64,000 nucleotides of DNA, taken from positions 43,957 through 107,956 of the forward strand of contig CANMVX010000009.1 of NCBI GenBank assembly GCA_947501115.1, given 5' to 3'. This DNA comes from Haliscomenobacteraceae bacterium (GTDB taxonomy: Bacteria; Bacteroidota; Bacteroidia; Chitinophagales; Saprospiraceae). A model generated the notes under the pieces. The model ran no database searches. It saw nothing but the letters and a program-made list of their open reading frames with translations, and was not told the origin of the DNA. A program made the translations under genes and the position numbers. Of the stretch, positions 1-9,258 are shown one piece after another (within the stretch, counting starts at the first letter, position 1; each line of letters starts with the position of its first letter).

Positions 1-1158
1 CCCATGTGTGAGGATATTATTGGATATTGCGAGGTCTTTAACCACGGCGGCTACATTTTCTACCTTAATGGCTTCTCCAACAGAAAGATTCAAATTCAGG
101 CCGACCTCAGAGAAATCGGCAGAAGTTACCTTTTTTTCATTTATGTTAAAATCCAGTTGGTTCCAGTTGGCTAATACTTCCTGACCCATAATTTGAAAAG
201 AGGCATTTCCCCCCTTACTAATTATAGACGGATCGGCAGCATCTGCCTGATGTTTGACCGAAGAGCCAAAATTCAGTTTAAAGCCAGCATTTTCACCTTC
301 CAGATTTAATTCAGGAGGATTTTCAATAACCGATCCCATATATTCTGCGGAATAATCCCCTTGAGTATTAACTTTAAAAGTAGCACTGAAAACCCATTTA
401 TCTTTGGCTACTTTTCCAGTAATATAACTGCCTTGAGTGGTTGTTTTTGAAGCCTCTTTATCTAGTCCGAATGACAATCCTTTTAATATTTCTACTTTAT
501 CCAGGGCATTTTTCTGAATAATCTCAGCCCCTTTATTAATCAGGTCTAAGGCACCACCCACAGCATCATTGGCCGCTCCCTGGTCTGTTTTGGAATTATT
601 TACGTCAAACTCAGCTACTTTCCCTAACAGAGAGTCATTCACTTCAGCACCCAGATTATTATCTTTTCCCGTCTGCGCAGTACCCGCAGCGTTTAAATCC
701 AACTCACTTTTAATCAATTCTTTAGAATCAATAGCATGAGAAAGTTCTGGTTTTTTCTCCAAATCTATTTCTGGCTTCACCGCCTCCTTATGAATATAGG
801 TAGATTTTTCATTATCAACCTTCTGAACAGGAGGCATAGAAACGCCCTTCTTTGCCTTATGCTGTTCAACGTTTACAGGCATTTGCCCTTTCTTTTGAGC
901 GGCATTCAATGCGGCCGTTGCTTGAATATTCCTTAATTTTTCGGTTTGCGGACTTTTATCAGCCATTTGCTGTAGTGCCTTTAATTGCTTTACCCGAGGG
1001 CTATTTTCATGAGCATCCTGATTTTTTCTTTGAGTAAGTTTATCCTTTGATAATATTAAGTTCTGTTCTGTTGGTTCAGAAATATTATGATGTTGAATTA
1101 GACTTTTAGGTGAATCTTGGTTATTTCTACTTTCAAGTTTTTCAGCATTTACACCCAT
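1..1158 (-). CDS. Partial large protein, possible eCIS-associated effector/cargo (C-terminus beyond window edge)
   Basis: Open frame on minus strand from ATG at 1158 through base 1, absent from ORF track because open-ended. N-terminal motif NSPRVKQLKALQQMADKSPQTEKLRNIQATA resembles the preamble of DUF4157/eCIS-linked proteins. Confidence 0.6.
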   Translation of the reverse strand, partial: MGVNAEKLESRNNQDSPKSLIQHHNISEPTEQNLILSKDKLTQRKNQDAHENSPRVKQLKALQQMADKSPQTEKLRNIQATAALNAAQKKGQMPVNVEQHKAKKGVSMPPVQKVDNEKSTYIHKEAVKPEIDLEKKPELSHAIDSKELIKSELDLNAAGTAQTGKDNNLGAEVNDSLLGKVAEFDVNNSKTDQGAANDAVGGALDLINKGAEIIQKNALDKVEILKGLSFGLDKEASKTTTQGSYITGKVAKDKWVFSATFKVNTQGDYSAEYMGSVIENPPELNLEGENAGFKLNFGSSVKHQADAADPSIISKGGNASFQIMGQEVLANWNQLDFNINEKKVTSADFSEVGLNLNLSVGEAIKVENVAAVVKDLAISNNILTHG

Positions 1159-1341
1159 AATTAAAAATTAAGCTAAGATTCAAGAGTTTAAAACACACGT
1201 TATTAGTAAATTTATAACTTTTTTTTTATTTGAGCGTAAAATAAGATTAATTAGGGTGCCTACTTAGTAAAAAGGCAAAAAAAATGTTTTACATGTTTCA
1301 AATTAAAGGGTACATTGCCAGTAAAGGAAAAACAACAAAAA

Positions 1342-1590
1342 ATGAGCAACATAAAATTATTTGAAAGAAAATAAGTAAAGAGATAATGGAATGCTGAAGA
1401 GGAAACCTGGTATTTTTCTGCAATAGATGTAATTGAGATTTTAACAGATAGCATCATTCCAAAACGATATTGGAGTGATAAAAAAAAAGCTAATCAAATA
1501 AGGAAGTCAGTTGTACGAAATAATCGTATAACTGAAATTTGAAATTATAGATAATAAAATGCGAGAAAAAGATGTAGCAGATACCAAAAC
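1342..1590 (+). pseudogene. Degenerate Bro-N (phage antirepressor-like) gene
   Basis: Conceptual translation MSNIKLFERK*VKR*WNAEEETWYFSAIDVIEILTDSIIPKRYWSDKKK...KMREKDVADTKTL parallels the intact Bro-N protein at 47723 (KIFDDKQVRTLWDSEQEKWFIAIVDVIALLTES...GKMRMTDVADTEQL), with stops and indels. Confidence 0.7.
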
Positions 1591-1596
1591 CCTTAT

Positions 1597-2361
1597 TTAT
1601 CCCCAATTAACTTCTTTAACACCTAATTTATTTAAAATGGTTTCCCAATAGTGTTTCAGATTTTTCATATTAGCTGGTGTACTAATGCCTACATCGGGCG
1701 TCTTAACATGAATGATAATTCCTTGCAGGTAAGTTCTATCGACATTCAAATAATTAGCTTTAACTATTTTCAAATCTTTTTCTGCCCTAAGGACAACATT
1801 CGACAGGGTCAATTGGCCAATGTTTTTAAGATTTATGAAATTAGATGTTTGGATCATATCAGAGAAAATATATACGTGTAAATCTGGATTGATATTTCCA
1901 TTGGCATTTGCTTTGAGCATCATTTTCCTTTGATTACAAGCTGTTTCTATGGCTCCAAAAATATCAGTACTATTTTTTGTTTGCGTACTTGATTCCAGTT
2001 GAAGGGTTTTAACCAAGGAATCGAGCACACTTCTCCTGAAGGAATTAAGTAGTTTTTGATAGTTACTTACACAAACCTGTTTCTTCAGGGATGGCAATTT
2101 TTCATCGCAGTTTGGTGGCGATACTTTAAAAGATTGGCTGGCCTTAGACGCTGAGGTATAACCATGTATAAAATAGACTTTTAAGCCATCGTATCCTTTG
2201 TAAAATTGCTGAACGATCAGTTCCTCCATTTCCGATTTTGCCTGGACTAAAATAGTCCCCGTATATTTCACGCTCTCCGTTTTGTCTATAAAAATCAGCG
2301 TTTCACGTGGATTTACTCCAACAAAATATAGATTGAATACTAAAAATAAATAGATGAGCAT
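1597..2361 (-). CDS. Uncharacterised exported protein, possibly VWA-like
   Basis: ORF 254 aa; hydrophobic N-terminus, LIFIDKTESVK and LHVYIFSDMIQTS segments reminiscent of a VWA fold; last gene of a co-directional operon. Confidence 0.6.
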   Translation of the reverse strand: MLIYLFLVFNLYFVGVNPRETLIFIDKTESVKYTGTILVQAKSEMEELIVQQFYKGYDGLKVYFIHGYTSASKASQSFKVSPPNCDEKLPSLKKQVCVSNYQKLLNSFRRSVLDSLVKTLQLESSTQTKNSTDIFGAIETACNQRKMMLKANANGNINPDLHVYIFSDMIQTSNFINLKNIGQLTLSNVVLRAEKDLKIVKANYLNVDRTYLQGIIIHVKTPDVGISTPANMKNLKHYWETILNKLGVKEVNWG

Positions 2362-2371
2362 GGTTTTAATT

Positions 2372-3697
2372 TTATTGTTGTGAAATATTATTTCTTAGAA
2401 GGATATAAGGTCTCGGAGAAGCCTTTTGATTGATATAATGAAGTCCCTGTTTTTTCAGATTTGACTCAGAAAATTCAGCGGCCATCTGATGTCCGTAATC
2501 GTGGATTTTACGCTGAAAATGCTTCAGTTTTTCGGTTCTTACTTTTTTGAACTCCGCTAAATCAATCTCCGTTTTTTCCATTTCCTCCATGAGCAATTTC
2601 CATTTTTCGTCTAAACTCATGCCTTGACAATGTTTGGCTTCATCTCTGTCGTAAAATGCTTGCAGTTCTTGCAGTTTTTCTATTTTCTTGTCGGCCAGAC
2701 GAATTTGCCGATGGTTTATTTTCAATACTATCTTCAACCATGCTCGTTTCACTCTTTTCCTTAATTCAGGCAGACCCATACCCAACAATATAGCCCCACC
2801 CAAAGCAAAAAGAACACCAGATACAACGACAACAAACGCTATGAAATATTCAGGTTTTTCAGGACTGGAAGGTACTGGCGGTACTGGCGGAAGATTAAGA
2901 CGCATTCCGCCACCAATAACATTTGCATTCGCTTGTTCAATTTTTTTCAAATCATCAAAATCCTTCAATCTCACAAAACCTGTGTTGATCAACAAACCTA
3001 AAGCGGTTAAAGCTACCAGGATAATAAGGACATTAAAATACTTTTTATTCTTATTTAATTTATAGGGTTGCTCAATGAGTCTGTCATAAGCAGGCTTTAA
3101 TAAAAATGGAATGGCGGCTAGCGCCAAAGCAAAAATGAAGGGACTCGGATTAAATCCGAAAAATTTACTTTCACCAAAAATTTCACCATCTAAAAGTAGT
3201 TGGGTAGAAACGACCGTTAAGGAAATAATAAAATCTGCTGAAATGAAAGCAAGAGCAGCGACGAGCATTAAGACTAACGCAAGGAGAGAATTTTCGAGAA
3301 TAATATCCTTGATTTTTAATCTTAAAGAGGCCACAATATCTTTCAACTCATCTCTTTTAGCCGTGTTTTCAGCTATCTGTTTATCCCATAGCGATTTTAA
3401 TTCTCTCCTTCCAAAAAGGTCCATTAATTCATCTTTCAGGACAACGGCGGTCGATTGTTTTTTTTCTAATTCGTTGACCTTTCCATTGACACTTTCATAT
3501 TCTGTACCCCCCTCTGATTGTTCCTGAAAGGCACTTTTCTCCAAACCAATCTGAGCGTCCAATACCCCGTGAGGGAAATGTTTTTGCAGTTCAACAGGGA
3601 AATTAAAGGGTAATTGTTGAATTTTATTGTTGATAGACACCTGAGAGGTGAAATTATTAGGTTCCTGAGAGATTAGGGTTTCCGTGGTATTTGACAT
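2372..3697 (-). CDS. Uncharacterised multi-TM coiled-coil membrane protein
   Basis: ORF 441 aa with several hydrophobic segments and flanking charged coiled-coil-like regions. Confidence 0.65.
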   Translation of the reverse strand: MSNTTETLISQEPNNFTSQVSINNKIQQLPFNFPVELQKHFPHGVLDAQIGLEKSAFQEQSEGGTEYESVNGKVNELEKKQSTAVVLKDELMDLFGRRELKSLWDKQIAENTAKRDELKDIVASLRLKIKDIILENSLLALVLMLVAALAFISADFIISLTVVSTQLLLDGEIFGESKFFGFNPSPFIFALALAAIPFLLKPAYDRLIEQPYKLNKNKKYFNVLIILVALTALGLLINTGFVRLKDFDDLKKIEQANANVIGGGMRLNLPPVPPVPSSPEKPEYFIAFVVVVSGVLFALGGAILLGMGLPELRKRVKRAWLKIVLKINHRQIRLADKKIEKLQELQAFYDRDEAKHCQGMSLDEKWKLLMEEMEKTEIDLAEFKKVRTEKLKHFQRKIHDYGHQMAAEFSESNLKKQGLHYINQKASPRPYILLRNNISQQ

Positions 3698-3701
3698 ATT
3701 C

Positions 3702-4454
3702 TTATTTTTTATTGATATAAAAAGAAGTAGAAAGATTGAACTCCATGAGAAATAAATCTTTCCGTAAAGCTTTTAATTCCTCCCATTCTTCGTGCGTGGG
3801 TAAAGAAATATATTTACTTTCAATACTGCGAATCTCCCTTTCTTTTAGCTCAATCGCTTGATTATTATGTTTCATTTTTTCCTTAACCTTATTTTTTTCA
3901 ACCCAATAGGAAAAAGAGGATTTTAAAGCGTCCATCCCCTTAGGAAACGTAAAATGTAAGATTAACCAGCATAGCGTAATGATGATTAGCGAATAGACGA
4001 CAATCCATTTTATGCTAACTAACGCTGAGGGTACAAGGAGCAGAAAAAACAGGTAAAACAATAATCCAGCTAAAACGAGGTTCAGGAAAGAGAGACCAAA
4101 AAGCTTCAAAAACGAGCCATTGCTGAGTGGAAAATCGCGAGTCAACCTAAAATTTTCCTCCTTAACGCCCCTTATATCTTCTGTTATTTGAGCTAATCGT
4201 AGTAAAATCTTCTCTGATTCTTCGACACTAAAAACCCCCTTTTTTCTATAAAATTGCAGGTATTGCCAGTCATGATATTTATCAATGAGCTGGACGGAAG
4301 GATCTGGGTTTGCCTTTATTTTACCAGCTATGGCGCCTTCATCTCTGATGGTTTCCTCGTCTGTAAGCCAGGAAAGAAAGGCAAGATTATCAATCCGGGT
4401 AGTTGAATTCACTCCTTCATCACTTTCCTCATTTTTTAAAATAGCTAGAGACAT
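3702..4454 (-). CDS. Uncharacterised two-TM coiled-coil protein
   Basis: ORF 250 aa; two adjacent hydrophobic segments; 4-bp gap to next gene. Confidence 0.65.
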   Translation of the reverse strand: MSLAILKNEESDEGVNSTTRIDNLAFLSWLTDEETIRDEGAIAGKIKANPDPSVQLIDKYHDWQYLQFYRKKGVFSVEESEKILLRLAQITEDIRGVKEENFRLTRDFPLSNGSFLKLFGLSFLNLVLAGLLFYLFFLLLVPSALVSIKWIVVYSLIIITLCWLILHFTFPKGMDALKSSFSYWVEKNKVKEKMKHNNQAIELKEREIRSIESKYISLPTHEEWEELKALRKDLFLMEFNLSTSFYINKK

Positions 4455-6281
4455 TTACTCCTTTTTAATGGTACCAATATAATTTTCATCTGAAAATTTC
4501 AATAGATTTCTATCTAAGAATATTCTATACACTAAGCCTTTTGCGCCCCTAATACTATAATTATCTACTAAACTAAAAGTCATCAATAACTTAAGTTTAT
4601 GTTGAATTCTACTTATTTTCTGATTTAAACTTCCGCTTAGAGGGTCGATTAAATCTTTAATAGATTTTTCCATTTCCATAACATCGGAGCGGCTGGAGAT
4701 ACGCATATAAATATTTCTCAACTCCGTTTTATGTTTATAGATATCTTTTAATACTATACCTTCCGGATGTTTCAGGAACAAGATGTAAACCACCTTAGAG
4801 AGCGTAGGCATTTTAAGTTCTATATTGCCATACTCAGGAAAAAAGATGCGATAATTCCGATCAATCAAAACAGAACTAACCACATTTTTTCCTGTGATAA
4901 CGCTACTATTTTGCAACAAATAATTGACTTTGGCATTAAGGTCCTGGTCCTCTGTTTTAACTTCACTTAATACTTTCATCAAGAGGCTAAGCGATACGGA
5001 GAGATTTTTAGAGGTAAAAATTTCGCGTAGTTTTAATTCCAATTCCCGTTCTTCTCTTTGTTCTTCCTCATCCTTGACTGTTTTATTTAAACTATAAAAA
5101 TGCTCATTTGGAATAGGTCTGAGCTGTAAAATATATTTGACAAAAAAAGCATCCAGGATTTTTTTGTCATCTTCATCTGGTATTTTTAATGAAGTGTAAG
5201 TTGCTTCTTTCCGGAAATAATTTACATATCTCAAAGTGGCTGTACCCTTAAATTCGGGCAAATTTCCAATATTTACGAGTAATTCATATAATTCGCGTTC
5301 CGATTTGCTTGAAAGGATACTAACAACCCCTTGGAGTTCACTATCTGATAAAGCGTTCCATTCTGGACAATGATATCTAAGATAATCTAATGAAAGCTCC
5401 TTTGTACCTAAGTTTATAAATGTAGGAAAATGAAGGAAATGAAAACCCCTTTTTTTCGCTTGTTCTTGAAGCACGTCATAATTTTCCAGCACATATTGAT
5501 TAAAAAAAGGCCGGTTTTCGCTGCTTATAAGTAAAATGGTATTAAAATCAAATCCAGGGATTGAAGTACCCTGGATATACGGATTGAATGCCGCATTGTC
5601 TTCAAATAAGGTATATTTCGACAGAATACCTCTCGCACTATTCTCCTCTGGAGCCCAGTGTGATACATTGGTATTGAACCAGTTTTTGCTTTGAAAACCA
5701 TGGTGTTGGGATAATTCATATTGCTGGTTCGTCAAAACCACCAAACAGCAGCAACCTACTTTCAAATTAGCCTTTGTCATATAGACAAATAGATCGGGAA
5801 ATGTTTCCAGCTGAATATATTCATGTACCCAACCCTTTTCATTTAAGGTCACCAAAGCTAATTGTTCCTCTTCTGTCAGGGCCTCATACCCATAAATGAT
5901 AACAGGTTTACTACATAATTTAATAACTTCATAAGCCGCGTAAATATCTTCCTTTACGATGACGAAATCCTTGTCCCAATCGTCCGGAGGAGGTTTAAAA
6001 AAAGTTTTTTGAAAGCTAATCCTGGCTTTTTCAGCCATCTTAGCAAAAATAGCGGATTTACTTTTATCGGGATTGGTCAAGTAAACAAAACCTTCGATTA
6101 ATAATAAAATCGGCAACAATACTACAACAACAAATCCGACGACAAACACCGTTATATTGCTTAATGGATATTGATTAAAGCTATTATGTCTTCCAACTTT
6201 TTTATACTCATATTTGAGATTTTGAAAAAGGTGAGGGTGTTTTGGTAAGAAAATGGCTGACTGAGCCAGAAAATACGGCAT
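4455..6281 (-). CDS. Uncharacterised protein with N-terminal TM and C-terminal domain recurrent in Bacteroidetes
   Basis: ORF 608 aa; TM (ITVFVVGFVVVVLLPILLLIEGF); C-terminal LSKVVYILFLKHPEGIVLKDIYKHKTELRNIYMRIS...DPLSGSLNQKISRI; directly abuts next gene. Confidence 0.65.
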   Translation of the reverse strand: MPYFLAQSAIFLPKHPHLFQNLKYEYKKVGRHNSFNQYPLSNITVFVVGFVVVVLLPILLLIEGFVYLTNPDKSKSAIFAKMAEKARISFQKTFFKPPPDDWDKDFVIVKEDIYAAYEVIKLCSKPVIIYGYEALTEEEQLALVTLNEKGWVHEYIQLETFPDLFVYMTKANLKVGCCCLVVLTNQQYELSQHHGFQSKNWFNTNVSHWAPEENSARGILSKYTLFEDNAAFNPYIQGTSIPGFDFNTILLISSENRPFFNQYVLENYDVLQEQAKKRGFHFLHFPTFINLGTKELSLDYLRYHCPEWNALSDSELQGVVSILSSKSERELYELLVNIGNLPEFKGTATLRYVNYFRKEATYTSLKIPDEDDKKILDAFFVKYILQLRPIPNEHFYSLNKTVKDEEEQREERELELKLREIFTSKNLSVSLSLLMKVLSEVKTEDQDLNAKVNYLLQNSSVITGKNVVSSVLIDRNYRIFFPEYGNIELKMPTLSKVVYILFLKHPEGIVLKDIYKHKTELRNIYMRISSRSDVMEMEKSIKDLIDPLSGSLNQKISRIQHKLKLLMTFSLVDNYSIRGAKGLVYRIFLDRNLLKFSDENYIGTIKKE

Positions 6282-6292
6282 ATTTTAATCAT

Positions 6293-6763
6293 TTAATCGT
6301 TTGGTGTCCATACAAAATAGGGTTTTTCACCTTTTTCATCGGGAAAAACCAATCTTATACTGGCAATGCCGGATTCATTGTACATCTTCCATTCCTGGTT
6401 ACTAATAATTACATAACTTTTATTATAGTCTTCAACAAAAAAATTCAATTTTCCATTATCATCGGGGATAATTAATACCTGGTCACAATAGGAATCTTCA
6501 TCAAAAAAGTAAAAAACAGTGGCTATATCCGTAAAAACCCTAATATAGTAATTTTTATCGGAATCATAGCCACTTGTTAATTCATTACTTTTCTCTGAAA
6601 ATTCTTTTTTGATATCAGTTACCGAGGAACCGAGTCTAGCCTGCCCTGAAACCTCCAAACACAACATAGACAACGCCAAAATGAATGCTATTTTCATGCC
6701 TCTTATTTTTCCATCAAAAGTCGTACAAAGGTGACTATTAAAAGAATATTTGCAAGGTTGCAA
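6293..6763 (-). CDS. Hypothetical exported protein
   Basis: ORF; likely true start at internal Met (MKIAFILALSMLCLEVSGQA signal peptide). Confidence 0.5.
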   Translation of the reverse strand: MQPCKYSFNSHLCTTFDGKIRGMKIAFILALSMLCLEVSGQARLGSSVTDIKKEFSEKSNELTSGYDSDKNYYIRVFTDIATVFYFFDEDSYCDQVLIIPDDNGKLNFFVEDYNKSYVIISNQEWKMYNESGIASIRLVFPDEKGEKPYFVWTPND

Positions 6764-6837
6764 AAGAGGAGGGTGAAGGCAGGCTTTGGCTTTGAAAAAA
6801 CAAAAGAAGAATTTACTAGCTAGAGGATATAAATAAT

Positions 6838-8301
6838 TTATTTGGTTAAAACCCCATTTACCTTACGCCAAATAGCCAGGGGATTATTGTTCTTCAAGGC
6901 ATCAGGAAGTAAATCGTCGGGGAAATTCTGGTAACATAGCGGGCGAACAAAACGTAAAATGGCACTTGTTCCTACAGAAGTGAACCGACTGTCGGTGGTT
7001 GCTGGAAATGGTCCTCCATGGTTCATAGCCTGTGTAACTTCAACGCCCGTTGGCACATTATTTAGAATCAATCGTCCACATTTTTCTCTGATAGTTTCTA
7101 AAAGTGACTTATTGGTTGTAAGATCTGAAGATTCCGCCATGATAGTGATGGTGAGTTGCCCTTCTAATTCATCCATAATCCGGTTCAATTCGTTTATATC
7201 CTTACAGGCAACAATCAAAGAAAAAGGACCGAAAACTTCCTGATGGAGAATTATATTTTTCAAAAAAGTAGCTCCTGAAACGATACCCACGGCAGGATGA
7301 CCATTCAACTTATTACCATCCTTTTCAACCATCTGGATATTTATATCCGGTTGATTTAAAAAAATTTCTACGGTCTTTTCAAAATTTTGTGCAATGCCCT
7401 CATGAAGCATTGGCGCTGCATTTTTTTGTATCATTTTTGAAGTAAAATGATTCGAAAAAGCGGTTAACTCCTCACTTTCCAAACCTATGAGCAGGCCGGG
7501 ATTAGTACAAAATTGTCCAACGCCAAGGGTTACAGCATCGGCTAATTGTGTTGCCAATGCTTCACTTCGTTCTTTCAGCGCGGCTGGAAATAAAATAACC
7601 GGATTAACACTTCCCATTTCTGCAAAAACCGGAATAGGTTGTTTGCGTTTATTTGCGAGATCAAAAAGAGATTTTCCTGCAGTATAGGAACCCGTAAAGG
7701 CTACTGCTTTTATAGAAGTGTGTTGGGTAAGGAATTGCCCAACTTCTATGCCTCCCTCGACATGGGCAAATACGCCTGCTGGCATTTTAGTTTTTAAAGC
7801 CGCCGCCTGGATAGCTGAAGCAACCAAGGTAGAAGTTTTAATATGAGCTGGATGGCCTTTAACAATAACAGGACAGCCAGCAGCCAACGCAGAAGCGGTG
7901 TCACCCCCTGCTGTAGAGAATGCCAACGGGAAGTTACTGGCACCAAAAACGACGACGGGTCCGATAGGAACGAGCATTTTACGTAAATCTACTTTAGGTA
8001 ATGGCTGTCGATCAGGAATGGCCAGGTCAATTACGGCATCCACCCAGGAACCTTCTTCCAAAAATTCGGCAAAAAGTCGCAATTGACCTGTCGTTCGGGC
8101 CCTTTCTCCTGTCAATCGAGCCAGAGGCAAATGACTTTCATTGGCAGCTGTTTCAATTAAATTATCTCCAAGATGCTCAATCTCTACAGCTATTTGTCTT
8201 AAGAAATCAGCTTTTTGCTTGCCAGAATAATGAGAATATAATTTACTAGCACTTTCGGACGCAACTAAAATTTGACCGATTTCTTTAAAATCCTTATCCA
8301 T
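6838..8301 (-). CDS. Aldehyde dehydrogenase, alpha-ketoglutarate semialdehyde (2,5-dioxovalerate) dehydrogenase type
   Basis: ALDH motifs (VFGASNFPLAFSTAGGDTASALAAGCPVIVKGHPAH, FAEMGSVNPV, GQFCTNPG); linked to glucarate pathway genes. Confidence 0.88.
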   Translation of the reverse strand: MDKDFKEIGQILVASESASKLYSHYSGKQKADFLRQIAVEIEHLGDNLIETAANESHLPLARLTGERARTTGQLRLFAEFLEEGSWVDAVIDLAIPDRQPLPKVDLRKMLVPIGPVVVFGASNFPLAFSTAGGDTASALAAGCPVIVKGHPAHIKTSTLVASAIQAAALKTKMPAGVFAHVEGGIEVGQFLTQHTSIKAVAFTGSYTAGKSLFDLANKRKQPIPVFAEMGSVNPVILFPAALKERSEALATQLADAVTLGVGQFCTNPGLLIGLESEELTAFSNHFTSKMIQKNAAPMLHEGIAQNFEKTVEIFLNQPDINIQMVEKDGNKLNGHPAVGIVSGATFLKNIILHQEVFGPFSLIVACKDINELNRIMDELEGQLTITIMAESSDLTTNKSLLETIREKCGRLILNNVPTGVEVTQAMNHGGPFPATTDSRFTSVGTSAILRFVRPLCYQNFPDDLLPDALKNNNPLAIWRKVNGVLTK

Positions 8302-8322
8302 TCTTCACTTCAAATTAAAATT

Positions 8323-9228
8323 TCAGCTATTTGCTCTGATGATATTCTCCAGTTCAAGAAAATGCTCGGGCGTAGGCATCACCAAAGGGGGACGAACATC
8401 ACCTGCACTTCTACCGATAATTTTCGCTCCAGCCTTGATCAGACTGACAGCATACCCGTTCTTTTTACCCCTTAAGCGAACTAAAGGAATATAAAATTTC
8501 TGGGTTATTTCTTTTACCGTTGAATGATCCCCTGCCCGTAAGGCTTTATAAAATTTATTTGCCAATTCAGGTACAAAATTAAAAGCGGCTGAAGAATAAG
8601 TATTTACCCCAATGGATAAATAGGCTTCAGATATGATTTCAGCCGTTGGTACACCGCCAATATAAGAAAGTCTGTTTCCCACGGTCTTAATCGTATCATT
8701 CAGATCTTGCATGTTACCAGTACCATCTTTCAGACCAATCAAATTTGGACAGGTATCAGCTAATTTTTTGATATATTCAGCGGATAGAATACCATTTCCA
8801 CGATTATAATAAATGACAGGCAAAGCAGTATTATTCAAGATGGTTTTGGCATATTCAAAAACGCCCTCCTGAGGACATTCTGTTAAATATGGAGGAAAAA
8901 ATAAAAGGGCATCAATCCCGGCATTTTCAGCCATTTTAGCAAAAGAAATGGCCTCTGGAATGCTTCTGCCTATACTGGAAATTACGGGTACACGACCTGC
9001 AGTTGTTTCAACAGATACTTTAATGATTTGCTCATATTCACTGGCAGATAATGAGAAAAATTCTCCGGTACCGCCAGCTACGAAAATGGAAGAAACGTCA
9101 TTGTTTACAAACCATTCAATACGATCTGCATAAGCATCGGCACTAAATTCGCCTTTTTCATTAAAATCAGTGATCGGAAAGGACAATAAGCCATCTTCGA
9201 GGGCTGATTTGATTTTTGATAATTCCAT
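8323..9228 (-). CDS. 5-dehydro-4-deoxyglucarate dehydratase (DHDPS family)
   Basis: DHDPS/NAL family motifs (GGTGEFFSLSASEY, YYNRGN, GLKDGTGN); pathway context. Confidence 0.88.
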   Translation of the reverse strand: MELSKIKSALEDGLLSFPITDFNEKGEFSADAYADRIEWFVNNDVSSIFVAGGTGEFFSLSASEYEQIIKVSVETTAGRVPVISSIGRSIPEAISFAKMAENAGIDALLFFPPYLTECPQEGVFEYAKTILNNTALPVIYYNRGNGILSAEYIKKLADTCPNLIGLKDGTGNMQDLNDTIKTVGNRLSYIGGVPTAEIISEAYLSIGVNTYSSAAFNFVPELANKFYKALRAGDHSTVKEITQKFYIPLVRLRGKKNGYAVSLIKAGAKIIGRSAGDVRPPLVMPTPEHFLELENIIRANS

Positions 9229-9258
9229 GATTATTTTAGGATTTTCATTTATTTAATT

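Noticed and set aside
2688-3527. Plus-strand ORFs of 125 and 138 aa
   Set aside because: Antisense to the coherent 441-aa membrane protein; low-complexity composition typical of shadow ORFs.
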